This document shows, piece after piece, positions 11,569-22,154 of a DNA stretch of 64,000 nucleotides. Below the pieces are notes generated by a model. That model was given only the letters and a program-made list of their open reading frames with translations. It was not told the DNA's origin and did no database searches. A program made the translations under genes and the position numbers. The first letter of the stretch is position 1. Each line of letters opens with the position of its first letter. The stretch comes from Cladocopium goreaui (taxonomy: Eukaryota; Sar; Dinophyceae; Suessiales; Symbiodiniaceae): positions 324,501-388,500 of the forward strand of contig CAMXCT020006570.1 of the NCBI GenBank assembly GCA_947184155.2, read 5' to 3'.

Positions 11569-11984
11569 CTGGAAGGATCTGGAATATCGAAGTCATCCTA
11601 AGTCCAGATATTAAGATAAAATCATGTCCGTTCAACAGTTGCGATTTGACATCGCTATTTGTTTAATTGAGGCACTGGGTATCCTTGCAAAAACCCAGGG
11701 TTGCAACCTGAACCCGATGGGAATATTAAATTTTGATCGTTGGAGAGGATCTTGGAGAGAAACACCTTTTAATCTCGATGGCAGCAGAATGAATCAAATC
11801 AATCCTTTCAATGCAAATCAATACTACTGTATCTGATGTCAAGCCCTGGCTGGGTTCATGTTCAACCCCAAAGCCAGGATTACTGGTACAGTAATTCAAA
11901 GTTTAGCCATGCTGTAGATGGCCCATTATTATATCCATTGGGGAATACCCGGATCCTTTTTTTAATATATTTGGGTAAATCACC

Positions 11985-12070
11985 AGAGGCTATTCCCCAG
12001 CTGGGCTTCCCCCACACCAAACTGTTCGTCGGTTCCATCCTGTACAGGACCAAGCTCTTCATCAAGGTGT
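11985..12070. CDS. coding-like island, strand unresolved
   Basis: On plus it reads LGFPHTKLFVGSILYRTK up to an AAG|GTGTGT donor, with strong C/G third positions. On minus a TACAG|GATGG acceptor opens DGTDEQFGVGE with a GC donor. The surrounding exons favour minus, the codon pattern favours plus. Confidence 0.4.
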
Positions 12071-12079
12071 GTGTCTTGT

Positions 12080-12420
12080 GATACTCACAAGTTAATAATA
12101 ATGAGACTATATATAGCTATTGGTTAAGAACTATTGGTTAAGAACTATTGGGATATATAGTTAATAGCTATTGTATCATGAGACTATATAGCTATTACTC
12201 TGAAGGTATATATATATATAGTTGGGAAATGATGAGACCATATAGTTATTGTATCATGGGATTATCTCAATTCAATAGTTGGGAAATAATGGATTATCAG
12301 TTGGGAAAATGAGAATAGTTGGGAAAATATCGCTGGGATTATCACAAGTAAGCATATATTGAATATATAGTTGGGAAAATGATGAGACCATACAGTTATT
12401 GGTTAATGATGTGATTCTAC
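12080..12420. repeat. degenerate tandem (ATAGTTATTG / GTTGGGAAAATGATGAGAC)
   Basis: Imperfect repetition of ATATAGCTATTG, AAGAACTATTGG and GTTGGGAAAATGATGAGAC modules. Confidence 0.7.
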
Positions 12421-12699
12421 TTATATGGGATGCAACACAAATATATATATATATATATATCAATGAAACAATCAATTATAAACGGAATATGTATGGGGAT
12501 TTTTATGGGAATATCATATATATATCTGTCTGGGAATATCTATGGGAATCTACCATGGACTAAATTGAATAGATATGGAAAACCAGTGGGTTTCCCATTC
12601 GGAAACAGGATGGAGGATATGCAAAGATTCACTAGAGAGGTTAAGACATATGTTGTTTGCATATATTTATGTACATAGACATGTTTCGGTAAATTTTCT

Positions 12700-12748
12700 C
12701 TGGGCCCGCAAGCGGCAACATGCAGTAGTTGAACGTGTTCCATTGGAG
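12700..12748 (-). CDS. candidate exon, unknown protein
   Basis: From a CCTAG acceptor it reads LQWNTFNYCMLPLAGPE with strong C/G third positions. The exact donor is uncertain (a GC site at 12705 is possible). Confidence 0.45.
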
Positions 12749-12796
12749 CTAGGCTGTGTAGTCCTACTGAACATCCTACTTGTCAATATTCAATGG

Positions 12797-12905
12797 TACC
12801 CTCTGGTAAACTAACGTAACTATGGAAAGATCCACCATTTTCAATGGGTAAATCCACTATTTCTATGGTCATTTTCAATAGCTATTTTGACATAACCAGA
12901 GGGTA
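12797..12905. mobile_element. foldback MITE, family 1
   Basis: TACCCTCTGGTAAACTAACG and GACATAACCAGAGGGTA ends, complementary arms. Confidence 0.88.
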
Positions 12906-13012
12906 TATGACAACACATGGCCTCTATGTCTGAAAATAGGGTACCCCTAAATCCACTAGTTCATCATCATGATTATCTCTATAAAATTAAGATTTGCTGG
13001 TAGACCCATAAT

Positions 13013-13075
13013 GGGAATATATATATATATGTATATATATATATATGTATATATATATGTATATATATATATATC
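13013..13075. repeat. (TA)n/GTATATAT microsatellite
   Basis: Alternating TATATA and GTATATAT units. Confidence 0.9.
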
Positions 13076-13341
13076 ATCAATTATTATCCCTAGTGAAATG
13101 AAATGATTATCTCTATTAAAATTGAAATTTGCTGGTGTAATCGATTTTCAGGCAGACCCATAATGGGGGTGTATATATATATATACCATAGAATCTCCCC
13201 ATGATTATCCTATCATTACTGGGTAGTACAACCCCCGAATTAATCATGAACCAATCATCATGTATGATTTACAGTATATCCCCATATGATTTTTTAAGGC
13301 AAGTTATAACATAACTCTTACAAATGATGGCTTTTAACGGT

Positions 13342-13450
13342 TACCCTCTGGTTATTTAACATAGCCGTGGAAAATGGCCCATAGAAATCGATGGTTTACC
13401 TATTAAAAATGGGGATTTTCCATGGCAAACCGTTAAATAACCAGATGGTA
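13342..13450. mobile_element. foldback MITE, family 1
   Basis: TACCCTCTGGTTATTTAACA and TTAAATAACCAGATGGTA ends. Confidence 0.87.
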
Positions 13451-13479
13451 AGTCCCATGTTTTTCGGTAGTAAAAACCA

Positions 13480-13580
13480 ACCAACGGTGTCTTGCAGCCA
13501 CCCGTCCTGGATCCATCCACAGGATCAAGAGAGTCCTGGGAACGCGGCGAGTTTCGGTGAAGTGCCGGACGAAAATGACA
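13480..13580. CDS. coding-like island, strand unresolved
   Basis: GC-rich patch open on both strands. Plus: acceptor TTGCAG and donor TTTCG|GTGAAG enclose TRPGSIHRIKRVLGTRR. Minus: acceptor TTCCCAG|G opens DSLDPVDGSRTGGCK without a clear donor. Confidence 0.35.
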
Positions 13581-14193
13581 GTTTAACCTTAACTATTCAA
13601 TAGGGATTTCTGTGGGTTTATGGGATAAGAATGGAATCTGAATCGAAACAACAGTTTACCATGATTCATGGGCCATAGAGTTTGATGATTTACCAATTGA
13701 AGATGCTGGTTTTCCAAATCGATGTCAGATTACCAGAGGCCAAAAGGAGGTGTTCATCATCCATCCTTCGAATAGGATACCCCAAAATCCTGGTTCATTA
13801 TGTTCCCGGACCAAAAAATGTCGAAAAATGTGTATTTCCGGACAAACCCAGATTTTATATTGTTGGTTGTATCAGAAATGTCCCATGACATACCCATTAT
13901 GTATCATTACGTATCATTACATATCCATGATCATCCAATGATTACTGGTCCCCTTTTCAATGCCAAAAAGAACATGATACATGGCTGGTTTTGCAGAGTT
14001 GAAGCAGTTAAAACCATGTGAAACCCCATGTCAGTTGATATTTTTTTGTATGGTTAAACCCAGTTGTTTTAAACATTGCCAATCTTAGATACCCTGCAAA
14101 AAGTTAAATTCTTTGCTGGTTAGTAGATATTCCCATTAATACCAAAAGACTAAAGGATTAAAGTATCCATGTAAGATTGACCTAGTAAATGGT

Positions 14194-14302
14194 TACCCTC
14201 TGGTAAACATACACATAACTATGGAAAATCACCATGCTATTAATGGGAAAATTCACTATAAATGCCCATTTTCATTAGCTATTTTGACATAACCAGAGGG
14301 TA
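14194..14302. mobile_element. foldback MITE, family 1
   Basis: TACCCTCTGGTAAACATACA and GACATAACCAGAGGGTA ends. Confidence 0.88.
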
Positions 14303-14344
14303 TATCCCATGATCATCCCATTATTCACCATTGTTAACCCATTG

Positions 14345-14391
14345 TTAAACCACTACATCACCATAGCTATGTTAGTCATTACCAGAGGGTA
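14345..14391. mobile_element. half-copy of family 1 MITE abutting a splice donor
   Basis: A single arm, CATAGCTATGTTAGTCATTA then CCAGAGGGTA. Its TA terminus lies six bases inside the intron that starts with the GTGAGC donor of the 14398-14510 exon. Confidence 0.7.
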
Positions 14392-14397
14392 GCTCAC

Positions 14398-14510
14398 CTT
14401 TTTTTTGGTAGCTTCAATTCCAACATGTAACATGTTGCTGGACCGCCGCTGTCCTGCAATTCCTTCACATCCTGCGTGAGGTTCTCAACGGATCGTTTCA
14501 ACGCATCCAC
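14398..14510 (-). CDS. candidate exon, coiled-coil-like
   Basis: Acceptor GTGCCAG|G and strong donor AAAAAG|GTGAGC. Reads VDALKRSVENLTQDVKELQD then SGGPATCYMLELKLPKK, 37 codons plus two bases. The E/L/K/V spacing suggests a coiled coil. Strand well supported by the GTGAGC donor. Confidence 0.65.
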
Positions 14511-15016
14511 CTGGCACTGTTTCAACGGATCGGCTCAGGGCTTGTGCGGAGTTGATGAGAATTCCTATACAAATATGGAATCCCCCAAAGATAGTTAAAT
14601 GGGTTCTACACCTACCGGTGAATTTGATGCTTTAAACATAGATAGATGGAACTACATGGGGATTCTAAACCAACTCATTCCCATGGGGCCATTAAAAAGA
14701 ATAGATCCGATATACATTCCACCAGAGTTTCTGGTTTCCCCAAATACCTGCAGTTCAGCAATAACCCCGGTGGAAGATAGTGAAATCCACCATTGATGGT
14801 GTTTGGCATGAAACGCAGTACGCACAATTATCATAACAATCATATACAATAATGATAATGAACATTAATATGGTAGTAAAAAAATCACAATCACAATTTG
14901 CAATCATACATTAATATACATATAATTACTGTATGTATATATATATATTTGATCTATAATTATACAAGTTAGTTTTTTGTTGTAAGGTACCACTCCATTG
15001 CTGCCAGAAACACGGC

Positions 15017-15076
15017 CTCCACGTACAGCTGCTTTCGGCAGGTGCCTTTTTTGCGGCGACACGTGTTGTGGAGCCA
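15017..15076 (-). CDS. candidate exon, basic Cys-containing segment
   Basis: Acceptor CATCGCCAG and GC donor GTGGAG|GCCGTG, 20 codons in phase 0 reading WLHNTCRRKKGTCRKQLYVE. The frame is open beyond both ends. Basic, with two Cys seven residues apart. Confidence 0.6.
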
Positions 15077-15179
15077 CTGGCGATGGTCACTGGTCACCAT
15101 TTTGACGGAAAATGATCAATACGTTTTCTTTTTTAACCGTCAATGGCAGGCTCCACAATGGCATATATACATATAAATA

Positions 15180-15260
15180 AACAATAAATAATAATAAGAA
15201 GAAGAATAATAATATAGTAATATTAATAATAATATGCTGTATATTATATATATATATATT
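15180..15260. repeat. AT-rich AAT/TA microsatellites
   Basis: AAT trinucleotide-like and (TA)n runs. Confidence 0.75.
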
Positions 15261-15267
15261 TGCATAC

Positions 15268-15450
15268 CCCCGTGTCAAAAGAAAGTCTATGGTGAAAGTT
15301 CCAAATCCATGGCTTGAAGCCAGCAATGCTGATGAAAATGGGCTCTGTCCCTGTAGAATATGTCAACCTGCATGAAATCATGTTGGGTACGGCCTCTGCT
15401 ATCAAATATGAACCCTGTTGCTGGTGGGCATCAAAGGTAGCCTTGACCTC
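15268..15450 (-). CDS. candidate exon, unknown protein (61 codons)
   Basis: Acceptor CTACCAG|G and donor ACGGGG|GTATGC give 61 codons in phase 0. Starts EVKATFDAHQQQGSYLIAEA, then SCRLTYSTGTEPIFISIAGF. The mix of beta-like and aromatic residues suggests a folded domain, but no family was recognised. Confidence 0.55.
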
Positions 15451-15505
15451 CTGGTAGGGAACTGATTCCGCACTCAGCAGGATCGAAACTTGGGACATCA
15501 AATGA

Positions 15506-15623
15506 TACCATAAGGTTATGACCTAACATAGCCATGGAAAATCCCTTATAAATGGAGGTTTTAATGGGAACATCATTTATAAATGTGCCATTTTCCATGG
15601 CTATGTTAAATAACCAGATGGTA
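15506..15623. mobile_element. foldback MITE, family 1
   Basis: Inner arms CTAACATAGCCATGGAAAAT and the complement, centre GGAGGTTTTAATGGGA. Termini partly decayed (TACCAT / ATGGTA). Confidence 0.82.
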
Positions 15624-15788
15624 AATGTTTAAATATCCAACTCAACCCGATGACTCGACGTAAAAGCTACATGACCCCATAGACCATGATACTCCAGAAC
15701 AGCCCGCACAACTTCGAAGCAACATGACCCATCTGGCTGATGTTCATCATAGAATTCCCGTTTTTCACCTGTCATTTCTTTCTCTCAC

Positions 15789-15860
15789 CCAAGACAGCAT
15801 GTTTAGTGCCTTTTGGGCTGGATTCCAAGACGCGCCTGCCATCCGCAAGGTTCGCGGGTC
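15789..15860 (-). CDS. candidate exon, unknown protein
   Basis: Acceptor TGTCGCAG|G and donor AGCTTGG-type |GTGAGAG, 24 codons in phase 0 reading DPRTLRMAGASWNPAQKALN, then MLSW. Both splice signals are good, which settles the strand against a competing plus-strand frame. Confidence 0.62.
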
Positions 15861-16099
15861 CTGCGACACTCAGAATCTACCCAACTATAAATAATAAATG
15901 GATATAAATGGAGGTTCCAGAAATGGGGAACCATTTTTTTCATGTTTTCATCTATATAAAATTGGTCAATTCTTAATGGAGAAATCATTGGTTTTGGGGT
16001 ACCCCAGTTTTGGAAACACCGAAAGTGACAAATAGAGAGTCAGGCAGCATTCAATGAGTAGGAAATGTAAATACAAAATAATACAACTGAACCTAGCAA

Positions 16100-16515
16100 G
16101 GAAAAAAAACATGTATGATCATGTATGGTAGTTCCAAATCGTATATCATCTGAATGATGATTAGGTTGTGACAAAGTCTGGCAAACCCAGTGATAGTTCT
16201 GACGGCCATTAGGGACATAGTGGGCCCTTTGGTGAAGGCTTCACTGGGCTGCATATCATTGAGATACTGCACACCATATGTAGGGGTCAAAATCGCTGCT
16301 GAGTCAGCAGGAAAGACTATATTGGGATGTCCATCTGGCGCCAATCTTGGTGAATTTTGACTGGACATGTTTTGATTTCCCAAATTTGTGCCAAAGTGCC
16401 CAACTGTTTGGAACTTTGATGAGCATTGTATCTCAACAAGACTTGAACTCAACCCGATACTGAAGAACATTGGTCACCGTGAATCTTTGAGTGTCTGCAG
16501 CGGTCAGTACGGCAC
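16100..16515 (-). CDS. coding-like region with a frame change
   Basis: From acceptor TTTCAG|GTGCC the frame reads AVLTAADTQRFTVTNVLQYR then stops near 16438. An overlapping minus frame then stays open for over 100 codons (for example PADSAAILTPTYGVQYLND). Either an unrecognised intron or a frameshift joins them. Product unknown. Confidence 0.45.
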
Positions 16516-16917
16516 CTGAAACTCACAGATGCTCCGTGATTGTTGCTGGGGACTTGCAGGTTGCAAATATACATACAGCACTATACATATGGTAATCATA
16601 TTGTATCATATTCTATCTATATATGTTTTTTTATCTATTATATATATATATACATACAATTATTTATATACATCAACATACTCATTGTACTCACTTCCGA
16701 AAACATGCACGCGGGTGGGAGATATCCATGTAGGGTTGTCTCAACATTTAGAACACGGAAATCCACTATGTGTTCATAGTTTTCTCCATCAAAACTATGC
16801 TAAATTGCTATTTTGGAGTATCTCCTATTTTGAGATACATTCAGGTGCCATTATTCATTGGCTAAATTCCAATGTCTCACGGTTTAATCCCAACTGGGTA
16901 TCCACCCGTCTACACAC

Positions 16918-16971
16918 CATGGAGCCAGACGGTGTCAAAATCCCCTCCTCGTTCCGGTCCATTGTGCCCTC
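16918..16971 (-). CDS. candidate exon, unknown protein
   Basis: Acceptor GCGACAG|G, donor TCCATG|GTGTGT, 18 codons in phase 0 reading EGTMDRNEEGILTPSGSM. A plus-strand frame is also open here but lacks a nearby acceptor. Confidence 0.5.
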
Positions 16972-17241
16972 CTGTCGCTACCATAGGATCACATGGGATC
17001 ACTGAAAACTGTACCTGGGATTGGACCATTTTTAACCCCTGAATTCAATGTCCAAGGTATTGATCACATGGACACGCCGTTCAGCTATGTGCCAATGTAT
17101 ATGATTGTACTTAATGTGTAAAGTGTATATAATTAAATATATAATGATACATAGTCTGATTCTGAATATCATACATCTGGTATTGTTTTAAAACATCTGA
17201 AATAGGTGCTCCAACCATCTCCAACCTATCGAATGTACAGC

Positions 17242-17301
17242 TTCCCCTAGAGGTTCTAGTGATCCCCTCATGCCAACCGCCCCAGAGTGGAACCACCGCA
17301 C
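17242..17301 (-). CDS. candidate exon, unknown protein
   Basis: Acceptor CTTGAAG|G, GC donor GGGGAA|GCTGTA, 20 codons reading VRWFHSGAVGMRGSLEPLGE. The plus strand offers PEWNHRTFKGLSMT before a GTAAGG donor, so the strand is uncertain. Confidence 0.38.
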
Positions 17302-17524
17302 CTTCAAGGGCCTCAGTATGACGGTAAGGGTTCGATTGAGGAGGGCAGCTGGGCATTCAACACTGTATGGCTTATTGCAATTGGAAAAGGATGGGTGGGG
17401 ACAAAAATAACCATAAATGATTCAAATGTCATAAGTAAACATCAGAATCAACAACCATGGGACCATGAGTCAAGAATCAGACGGAGTGACTTCAGGCCTT
17501 GAGACTAGTCTGCAATCAGACTAC

Positions 17525-17581
17525 TTTTCCATCCGGCGCGGCGCTGCTCTGCTGCGTGGCACGTCGCCAAGGCACGAGACC
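17525..17581 (-). CDS. candidate exon, unknown protein
   Basis: Acceptor CACCCAG|G, donor GGAAAA|GTAGTC, 19 codons in phase 0 reading GLVPWRRATQQSSAAPDGK. Longer open readings exist on both strands across 17520-17640. Confidence 0.42.
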
Positions 17582-18243
17582 CTGGGTGGACGGCCATGCA
17601 TCGTCTCACAGCGTTGTTGCACCCTGGTGCGGGGGTCTTAAAGCTCGGGTGGTGGAGGATTTGTGCTGAAAGAACTGGCAGAAACCTTTGGTTGATGGTT
17701 GGTGGATATGTATCATATCATATAGCTCCAAAAAAAACAATACAAAGAGACAAACGTACAATTTCCTGGCATGAAACCTTCCAGTTTTTAGGGCAAAACA
17801 AGCTAATTACCCATGCCCAAATTAACATCAAGTTATTAACCTACATCAGCTGTTGAGAATTAAAGGCTGCATGGCCATATTATGAATCTACTTACAAGAA
17901 AAAAATGTTGTGCTGTCACAAACCTCCACTGCACCCGAGCTTGATTCCACCTTGGAGCAGAATGCTCCAAGGAATGTGCACTTGCCATCACGTCAACGAT
18001 GCCACAACCATCATGGTGTGTTTTCCACCAAACATACACTCCTCCAAGCTGGCTTTGAGCCCTTAGATGTCATACAGTATAAGTTCTTGGATATCTTGAG
18101 GGATCAACATTTTCTTCTGTCTACATCAAACTACAGTTTATTTGTGTCATAGTCATTGGGGGATCTCCATCTTTATCATCTTAGTGTCCGCGATGGCAGT
18201 GGGGTCAAAACTGCAAATCCTTGAAATATCACCGGATCACAAC

Positions 18244-18318
18244 CTCAAGGCACGGGACCCTGACGTCGGATCGCGGTGGGGCTGTACAGTCGGGGCACAG
18301 ACACCACCGGGTCCAGTG
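18244..18318 (-). CDS. candidate exon with CxxC motif
   Basis: Acceptor GTAACAG and donor CTTGAG|GTTGTG, 25 codons in phase 0 reading HWTRWCLCPDCTAPPRSDVR, then VPCLE. The Cys spacing CxCxxC plus a downstream C could be half of a metal-binding knuckle. This is inference from spacing only. Confidence 0.45.
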
Positions 18319-18705
18319 CTGTTACCTTCCTACACGTGTATCCCCGTAGAATAACTGATGCATGTTCCTGGTATTGTATCTAAATAAACGTTTTCAGCAG
18401 TCAAAGCATTTAATGAAACGCAATCAAACCAAGCTTCCTGAAATACCACTGTCCTGAACCTTTGGGTGTGTCCAGTAGTGGAGTAATTATCCAAAATTCC
18501 AATGGTTTGTCATCACTTTTCCCATGATACTTGCTATTTGGAAGCATATCCTCTATGTTCCTTTATCATATCCCATTTCTGGCCAAACCATGGCAAACCA
18601 ATTTCAGTGTTGCTGGTTTTTGGGGTTGCGCCTGCATTCTTGGCTTTTCATTCACTGGACCTGGTAGGACGGATACCCTACGCTGGAATCAGTACGAAGC
18701 CCCGC

Positions 18706-18738
18706 CTCCAAGACAAGCATGGGCTCATTCGCATCTTC
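18706..18738 (-). CDS. candidate micro-exon (33 nt)
   Basis: Acceptor CCCTCAG|G and GC donor TTGGAG|GCGGGG, phase 0, reading EDANEPMLVLE. A competing plus reading (RIPYAGISTKPRLQDKHG) has a weaker donor. Confidence 0.42.
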
Positions 18739-19230
18739 CTGAGGGTTCAGGGGGAAGGGGGTTGAAGCAACAGGATTGGATTGGTGAAGAACTTTGTCAA
18801 ATGGATGTTGAAGAACTTTGTGAAATAGATAAATATAGATGAGTGTTTCAAGAGATAAGGATCTAGCAAACCCAGGGAAAGCCCCACCGAAACTGGTCGA
18901 GTGTTGGAAATCATGGTGTATCAAGGTGCTGAACACCACATACCACTGCAACATGCAACATCAATGTCAACCCAGATTGTTAAACCCTGGTTGACTAATT
19001 AGGGGGTATTCTTAATCCGAAGTTGACACTACAACTCGGAAATGTGGAAATTGATCCAGCTGCTGGGGATCTAAAAGTGATCAGAATGCAGGCATTCACC
19101 GTCTCCGCTCCTGCCATTAAACCCATCCAAAATGCTTCATGGTAGATTTAATGACTCACATTTGGACCATATACTTGGGGGAAATATATCCGTGAATATA
19201 CAATACATTGAGCATTTGGACATGACAAGC

Positions 19231-19364
19231 CTCATCCATGTCAGCTTCGTGATCATCGGGCGGATCCGTTGAGCTCGAAGGTTGCTGGCTGTGGGCTCCG
19301 TCACCGACCGCTCCACGTGGATACAGCTTCTTCAGCTTTGGCCGAACCTTCTTGGAGAAGCAGC
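19231..19364 (-). CDS. candidate exon, basic then acidic low-complexity
   Basis: Acceptor CCTGAG|G and GC donor GATGAG|GCTTGT, two bases plus 44 codons. Starts CFSKKVRPKLKKLYPRGAVG, with a Ser/Asp-rich end DPPDDHEADMDE. Strong third-position bias. The charge switch suggests a linker. Confidence 0.6.
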
Positions 19365-19912
19365 CTCAGGTAGTGAGGTAGTGATCATGGGAGACCAGGC
19401 TTAAGCCGTTACGCCCTCTAAATTCAAGTTGGAACGTACAAATTGCATTATCCAATAGCAAAATAATCTTCCAGACCCTTGTTTGCAGTTTGGAGTTCCA
19501 TGTTACTTTTCAGGGTGTATATTGTATATCGCACCGAATTAAGCCTGGTTGAAGGCAATAATCGTTCGCCTAGCTGGGCCAATTAGAGTCATTTTCCAAA
19601 AAACTTTGAAGAGTTGAAACCACTGACTATACATGTTGGTGCAGTCATACTGTTTTGGATATTTCACTTTCAGTTCGTTAAGGCATCAGCGACTCACGCC
19701 TCAGTACGAATGAATATCATACCGTTTGGGTACTGGACTATGCGTGACAGGTAAAAGCAAGTTATCAACCCAGTTCAAATATAGTAACCATCATAATTTT
19801 GGAAACCTAAATATATTTCAATATCTTTTTACTTATAGAAACCATTGAAGTAACCCAGTATAATTTTACTTTCAATATCTGTCAATGCCTTACAACTTCT
19901 GGAAACCTAAAC

Positions 19913-20048
19913 CAGCTCACGGACCATCAAGGGACTGCGCAGTGCTCGAGTGATCACCGGGCCATCTTCCTGCAACGCGAGCAGGTGTTGATCCTTGCAC
20001 AATTCATAGCCTCGGCCAGAGGTGTCTCGAGGCCCAGCACGACCCTCT
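19913..20048 (-). CDS. candidate exon (or two exons with a 41-nt intron)
   Basis: Read as one exon it gives EGRAGPRDTSGRGYELCKDQ and ends VREL before a GTTTAG donor. Read as two phase-0 exons it gives RVVLGLETPLAE (20011-20046, GC donor) and EDGPVITRALRSPLMVREL (19913-19969, CAG acceptor). Confidence 0.5.
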
Positions 20049-20438
20049 CTGGCACAGTAAATGGGGATGCAATTGGTTGCAACGTTTACATGGTTTATCA
20101 TTTTTTAATATGTTCTACAGTTTTTTTGCAACTGATCAACTGGCACGATGTAGACTCATACAACGAACATATAAAATTGTACGAGTATTGTTTTACAATG
20201 TCTCACCACCCACTGAGATTGCATAATCATCGCAACTTGACCATCTGCATGCCGCTCTACATCTCGAATAGCTATGTTCTTAGAAAAGTGTTTGAAGTGT
20301 CATCAGAGTGGAACTGCTACCACTGCAGCACATGAATGAAACAACACCCTGCCATCCATAAGACTAAGCTGAGCAGCCATGAACAGCCAACCCCTGCAAT
20401 TCCACAAGTTGTTGCTGTGTGCACGGTACAAATAGTGC

Positions 20439-20540
20439 CTTCACCGGGTTGCCCTGGGGATCCACTTGACAACCGGCATCCAAAACACGCTGGTGCAAGG
20501 CGGCCAAGGGCCCGGTGGGATCCAAGAGCACTTCGTTGAC
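20439..20540 (-). CDS. candidate exon, unknown protein (34 codons)
   Basis: Acceptor CCGGCAG|G and GC donor GTGAAG|GCACTA, phase 0 both ends. Reads VNEVLLDPTGPLAALHQRVL, then DAGCQVDPQGNPVK. Strong codon bias and clean splice signals make it one of the best unidentified exons. Confidence 0.65.
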
Positions 20541-20802
20541 CTGCCGGGAATGCAATTGACCTCTCCATGTCAGTTGGGTCGGTGAGTCACGTTCAATATG
20601 TTTATTAGGAGAGATGCAGCAGGATACTTAAATATCTTAAACAGCTCAAATATAGATTAGCAGTTTTGGCCATCTCTGGCCACCTCTAGAACCTCCAAGA
20701 CCCAAGGAAGTATTCTAATCAAACTTGACTGATTTCCATCAAATGATTTTTTTCCATATGTTACAATGTTTCCTACCAACCCCATGGTCGGAGTTGCACT
20801 CA

Positions 20803-21066
20803 TCACTCTATAAAATGCACCAATTGCTGTGGGCCGCGATGAGCTAGCTTTGAAATGAAGTTGCTGCATGTTGAACAAACTAAATCCTGTACTGCAGGCA
20901 GAACATGGTCCAATTTAGTCGGAAAATTGTTGTTTGGCAGGGTGTGGCAACACACATGTCTCAAATAATCCTGAAATTTGAAACCACATACAGCATGAGG
21001 AAATGAGGCAGTCATTCTAAACACATTCTCAAAACATGAAGAGGTTCCATCAAACCAGTTCATCAT
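20803..21066 (-). CDS. open frame, possible exon
   Basis: A long minus frame includes FRMTASFPHAVCGFKFQDYL and PTKLDHVLPAVQDLVC. Composition is protein-like but third-position bias is weak and no clear boundaries were found. Confidence 0.25.
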   Translation of the reverse strand: MMNWFDGTSSCFENVFRMTASFPHAVCGFKFQDYLRHVCCHTLPNNNFPTKLDHVLPAVQDLVCSTCSNFISKLAHRGPQQLVHFIE

Positions 21067-21085
21067 TGCTGGTTAACAATGTAAC

Positions 21086-21351
21086 CACAGGCAAGCTTGT
21101 CCGCCCCCATCCACACAGCCATAGCCACCTCCGCGCACTTCGACTGCCGAGTCAGGCGCCAAATGCACACGCCATCGACGTTCAACGCCGGTACCTCGTC
21201 TCGGCTGGCCTGCAAGGCCATCATGAGGTCATCGAGGTCGTCGGTGGATTTGTCATCTGCCACGACAGCATCATCGGTGTCGATGGCGCCTAAGTAGCGG
21301 CAAATGAGGCCAAATGCTGTGCCGGTTGGCCATTTCATCATGTCAGTTCGC
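21086..21351 (-). CDS. candidate exon, unknown protein (88 codons)
   Basis: Acceptor TTTCACAG|G, donor CCTGTG|GTTACA, one base plus 88 codons plus one base. Contains MMKWPTGTAFGLICRYLGAI, an acidic stretch DDKSTDDLDD, then GVCIWRLTRQSKCAEVAMAV. Largest internal exon in this part and clearly biased. No family recognised. Confidence 0.65.
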
Positions 21352-21658
21352 CTGTGAAACATTTAGTCGGCAGGAACAATCATCATAATCATCCAATGAT
21401 GGACATGGAAACTAAAAGACATGAAAGTACAAAGCAGTATGGCTCTTGCATTTGCATGAAGTGTGTGCTGGGTCTTGATATAGGAATCATGAAGGTGTAC
21501 CACGGTGTACCTGCATGTCTTGGCATCCAAAACAACATGGGATTTTGAAGTTCTGGGTATTCGACATCCGTGTAACCTGGCTTGCAGGTGCTTGAAGGTA
21601 CATATTAATTGTTACAAATTAAAACTATATGGGGGGGTTTTGCTAACTGGGTTGTTCC

Positions 21659-21790
21659 CTATCTAGGGATCTAGGGGTTTGACCCAAAGTGGATCAATAA
21701 AGTAGGCTTGCACCATAGTGGATTCATCAAGCAGGTTTGACCGAGGTGGATTAAGTAGGTTTGGTTTAGATAGAACCCCAAACCCTAGAT
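21659..21790. repeat. imperfect inverted repeat with GTGGATTxA(A)GTAGG units
   Basis: TATCTAGGG near the left end is mirrored by CCCTAGATA at the right. Between them three related AAGTGGATCAATAAAGTAGG-type units occur. Confidence 0.5.
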
Positions 21791-21830
21791 ACACACCAAA
21801 CCCCTGGTTAACATGGCTCATATATATATA

Positions 21831-22062
21831 TATATACGGTAACTACACTTTAAATATACGGATTTTTAAATATACGAATAGGTGTTTTAAACTACCTCCG
21901 GGAAGGTTTTCCTTGGCCCGCCCAGCCATTTAAACATACGGAATCCAATTGATTTAAACATACTGCAACTACATTTAAATATACGAACTGGTATTTCATA
22001 CTACCTCCGGGGCCTTGCTGCCTGGACCGCCCTCCACATATTTAAATGTCGTTACCGTATAT
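21831..22062. mobile_element. TIR element, family 5
   Basis: Ends TATACGGTAACTACA and its near complement CGTTACCGTATA, set in TA runs. The interior has two diverged copies of an about 100-bp unit (AAATATACGAA ... ACTACCTCCGGG ... GGCCCGCCC). Confidence 0.65.
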
Positions 22063-22154
22063 ATTTCATTGTATATCGATATATATATATAATATACATA
22101 TATCTTATATATGTCTTATTGTAATTTAGTTATATCTATATATTTTATATATCA

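Larger units (their letters stand above)
1595..18738 (-). other. span of putative multi-exon gene(s), unknown function
   Basis: More than 20 small minus-strand open islands bounded by AG acceptors and GT or GC donors lie between 18738 and 1595. Most begin and end in phase 0 and the chain finishes in a stop codon. Several are rich in E, L, Q and K (coiled-coil-like) and one carries a CxxC pair. Whether this is one gene or several cannot be told without transcripts. Introns carry many foldback elements. No known family was recognised. Confidence 0.45.
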
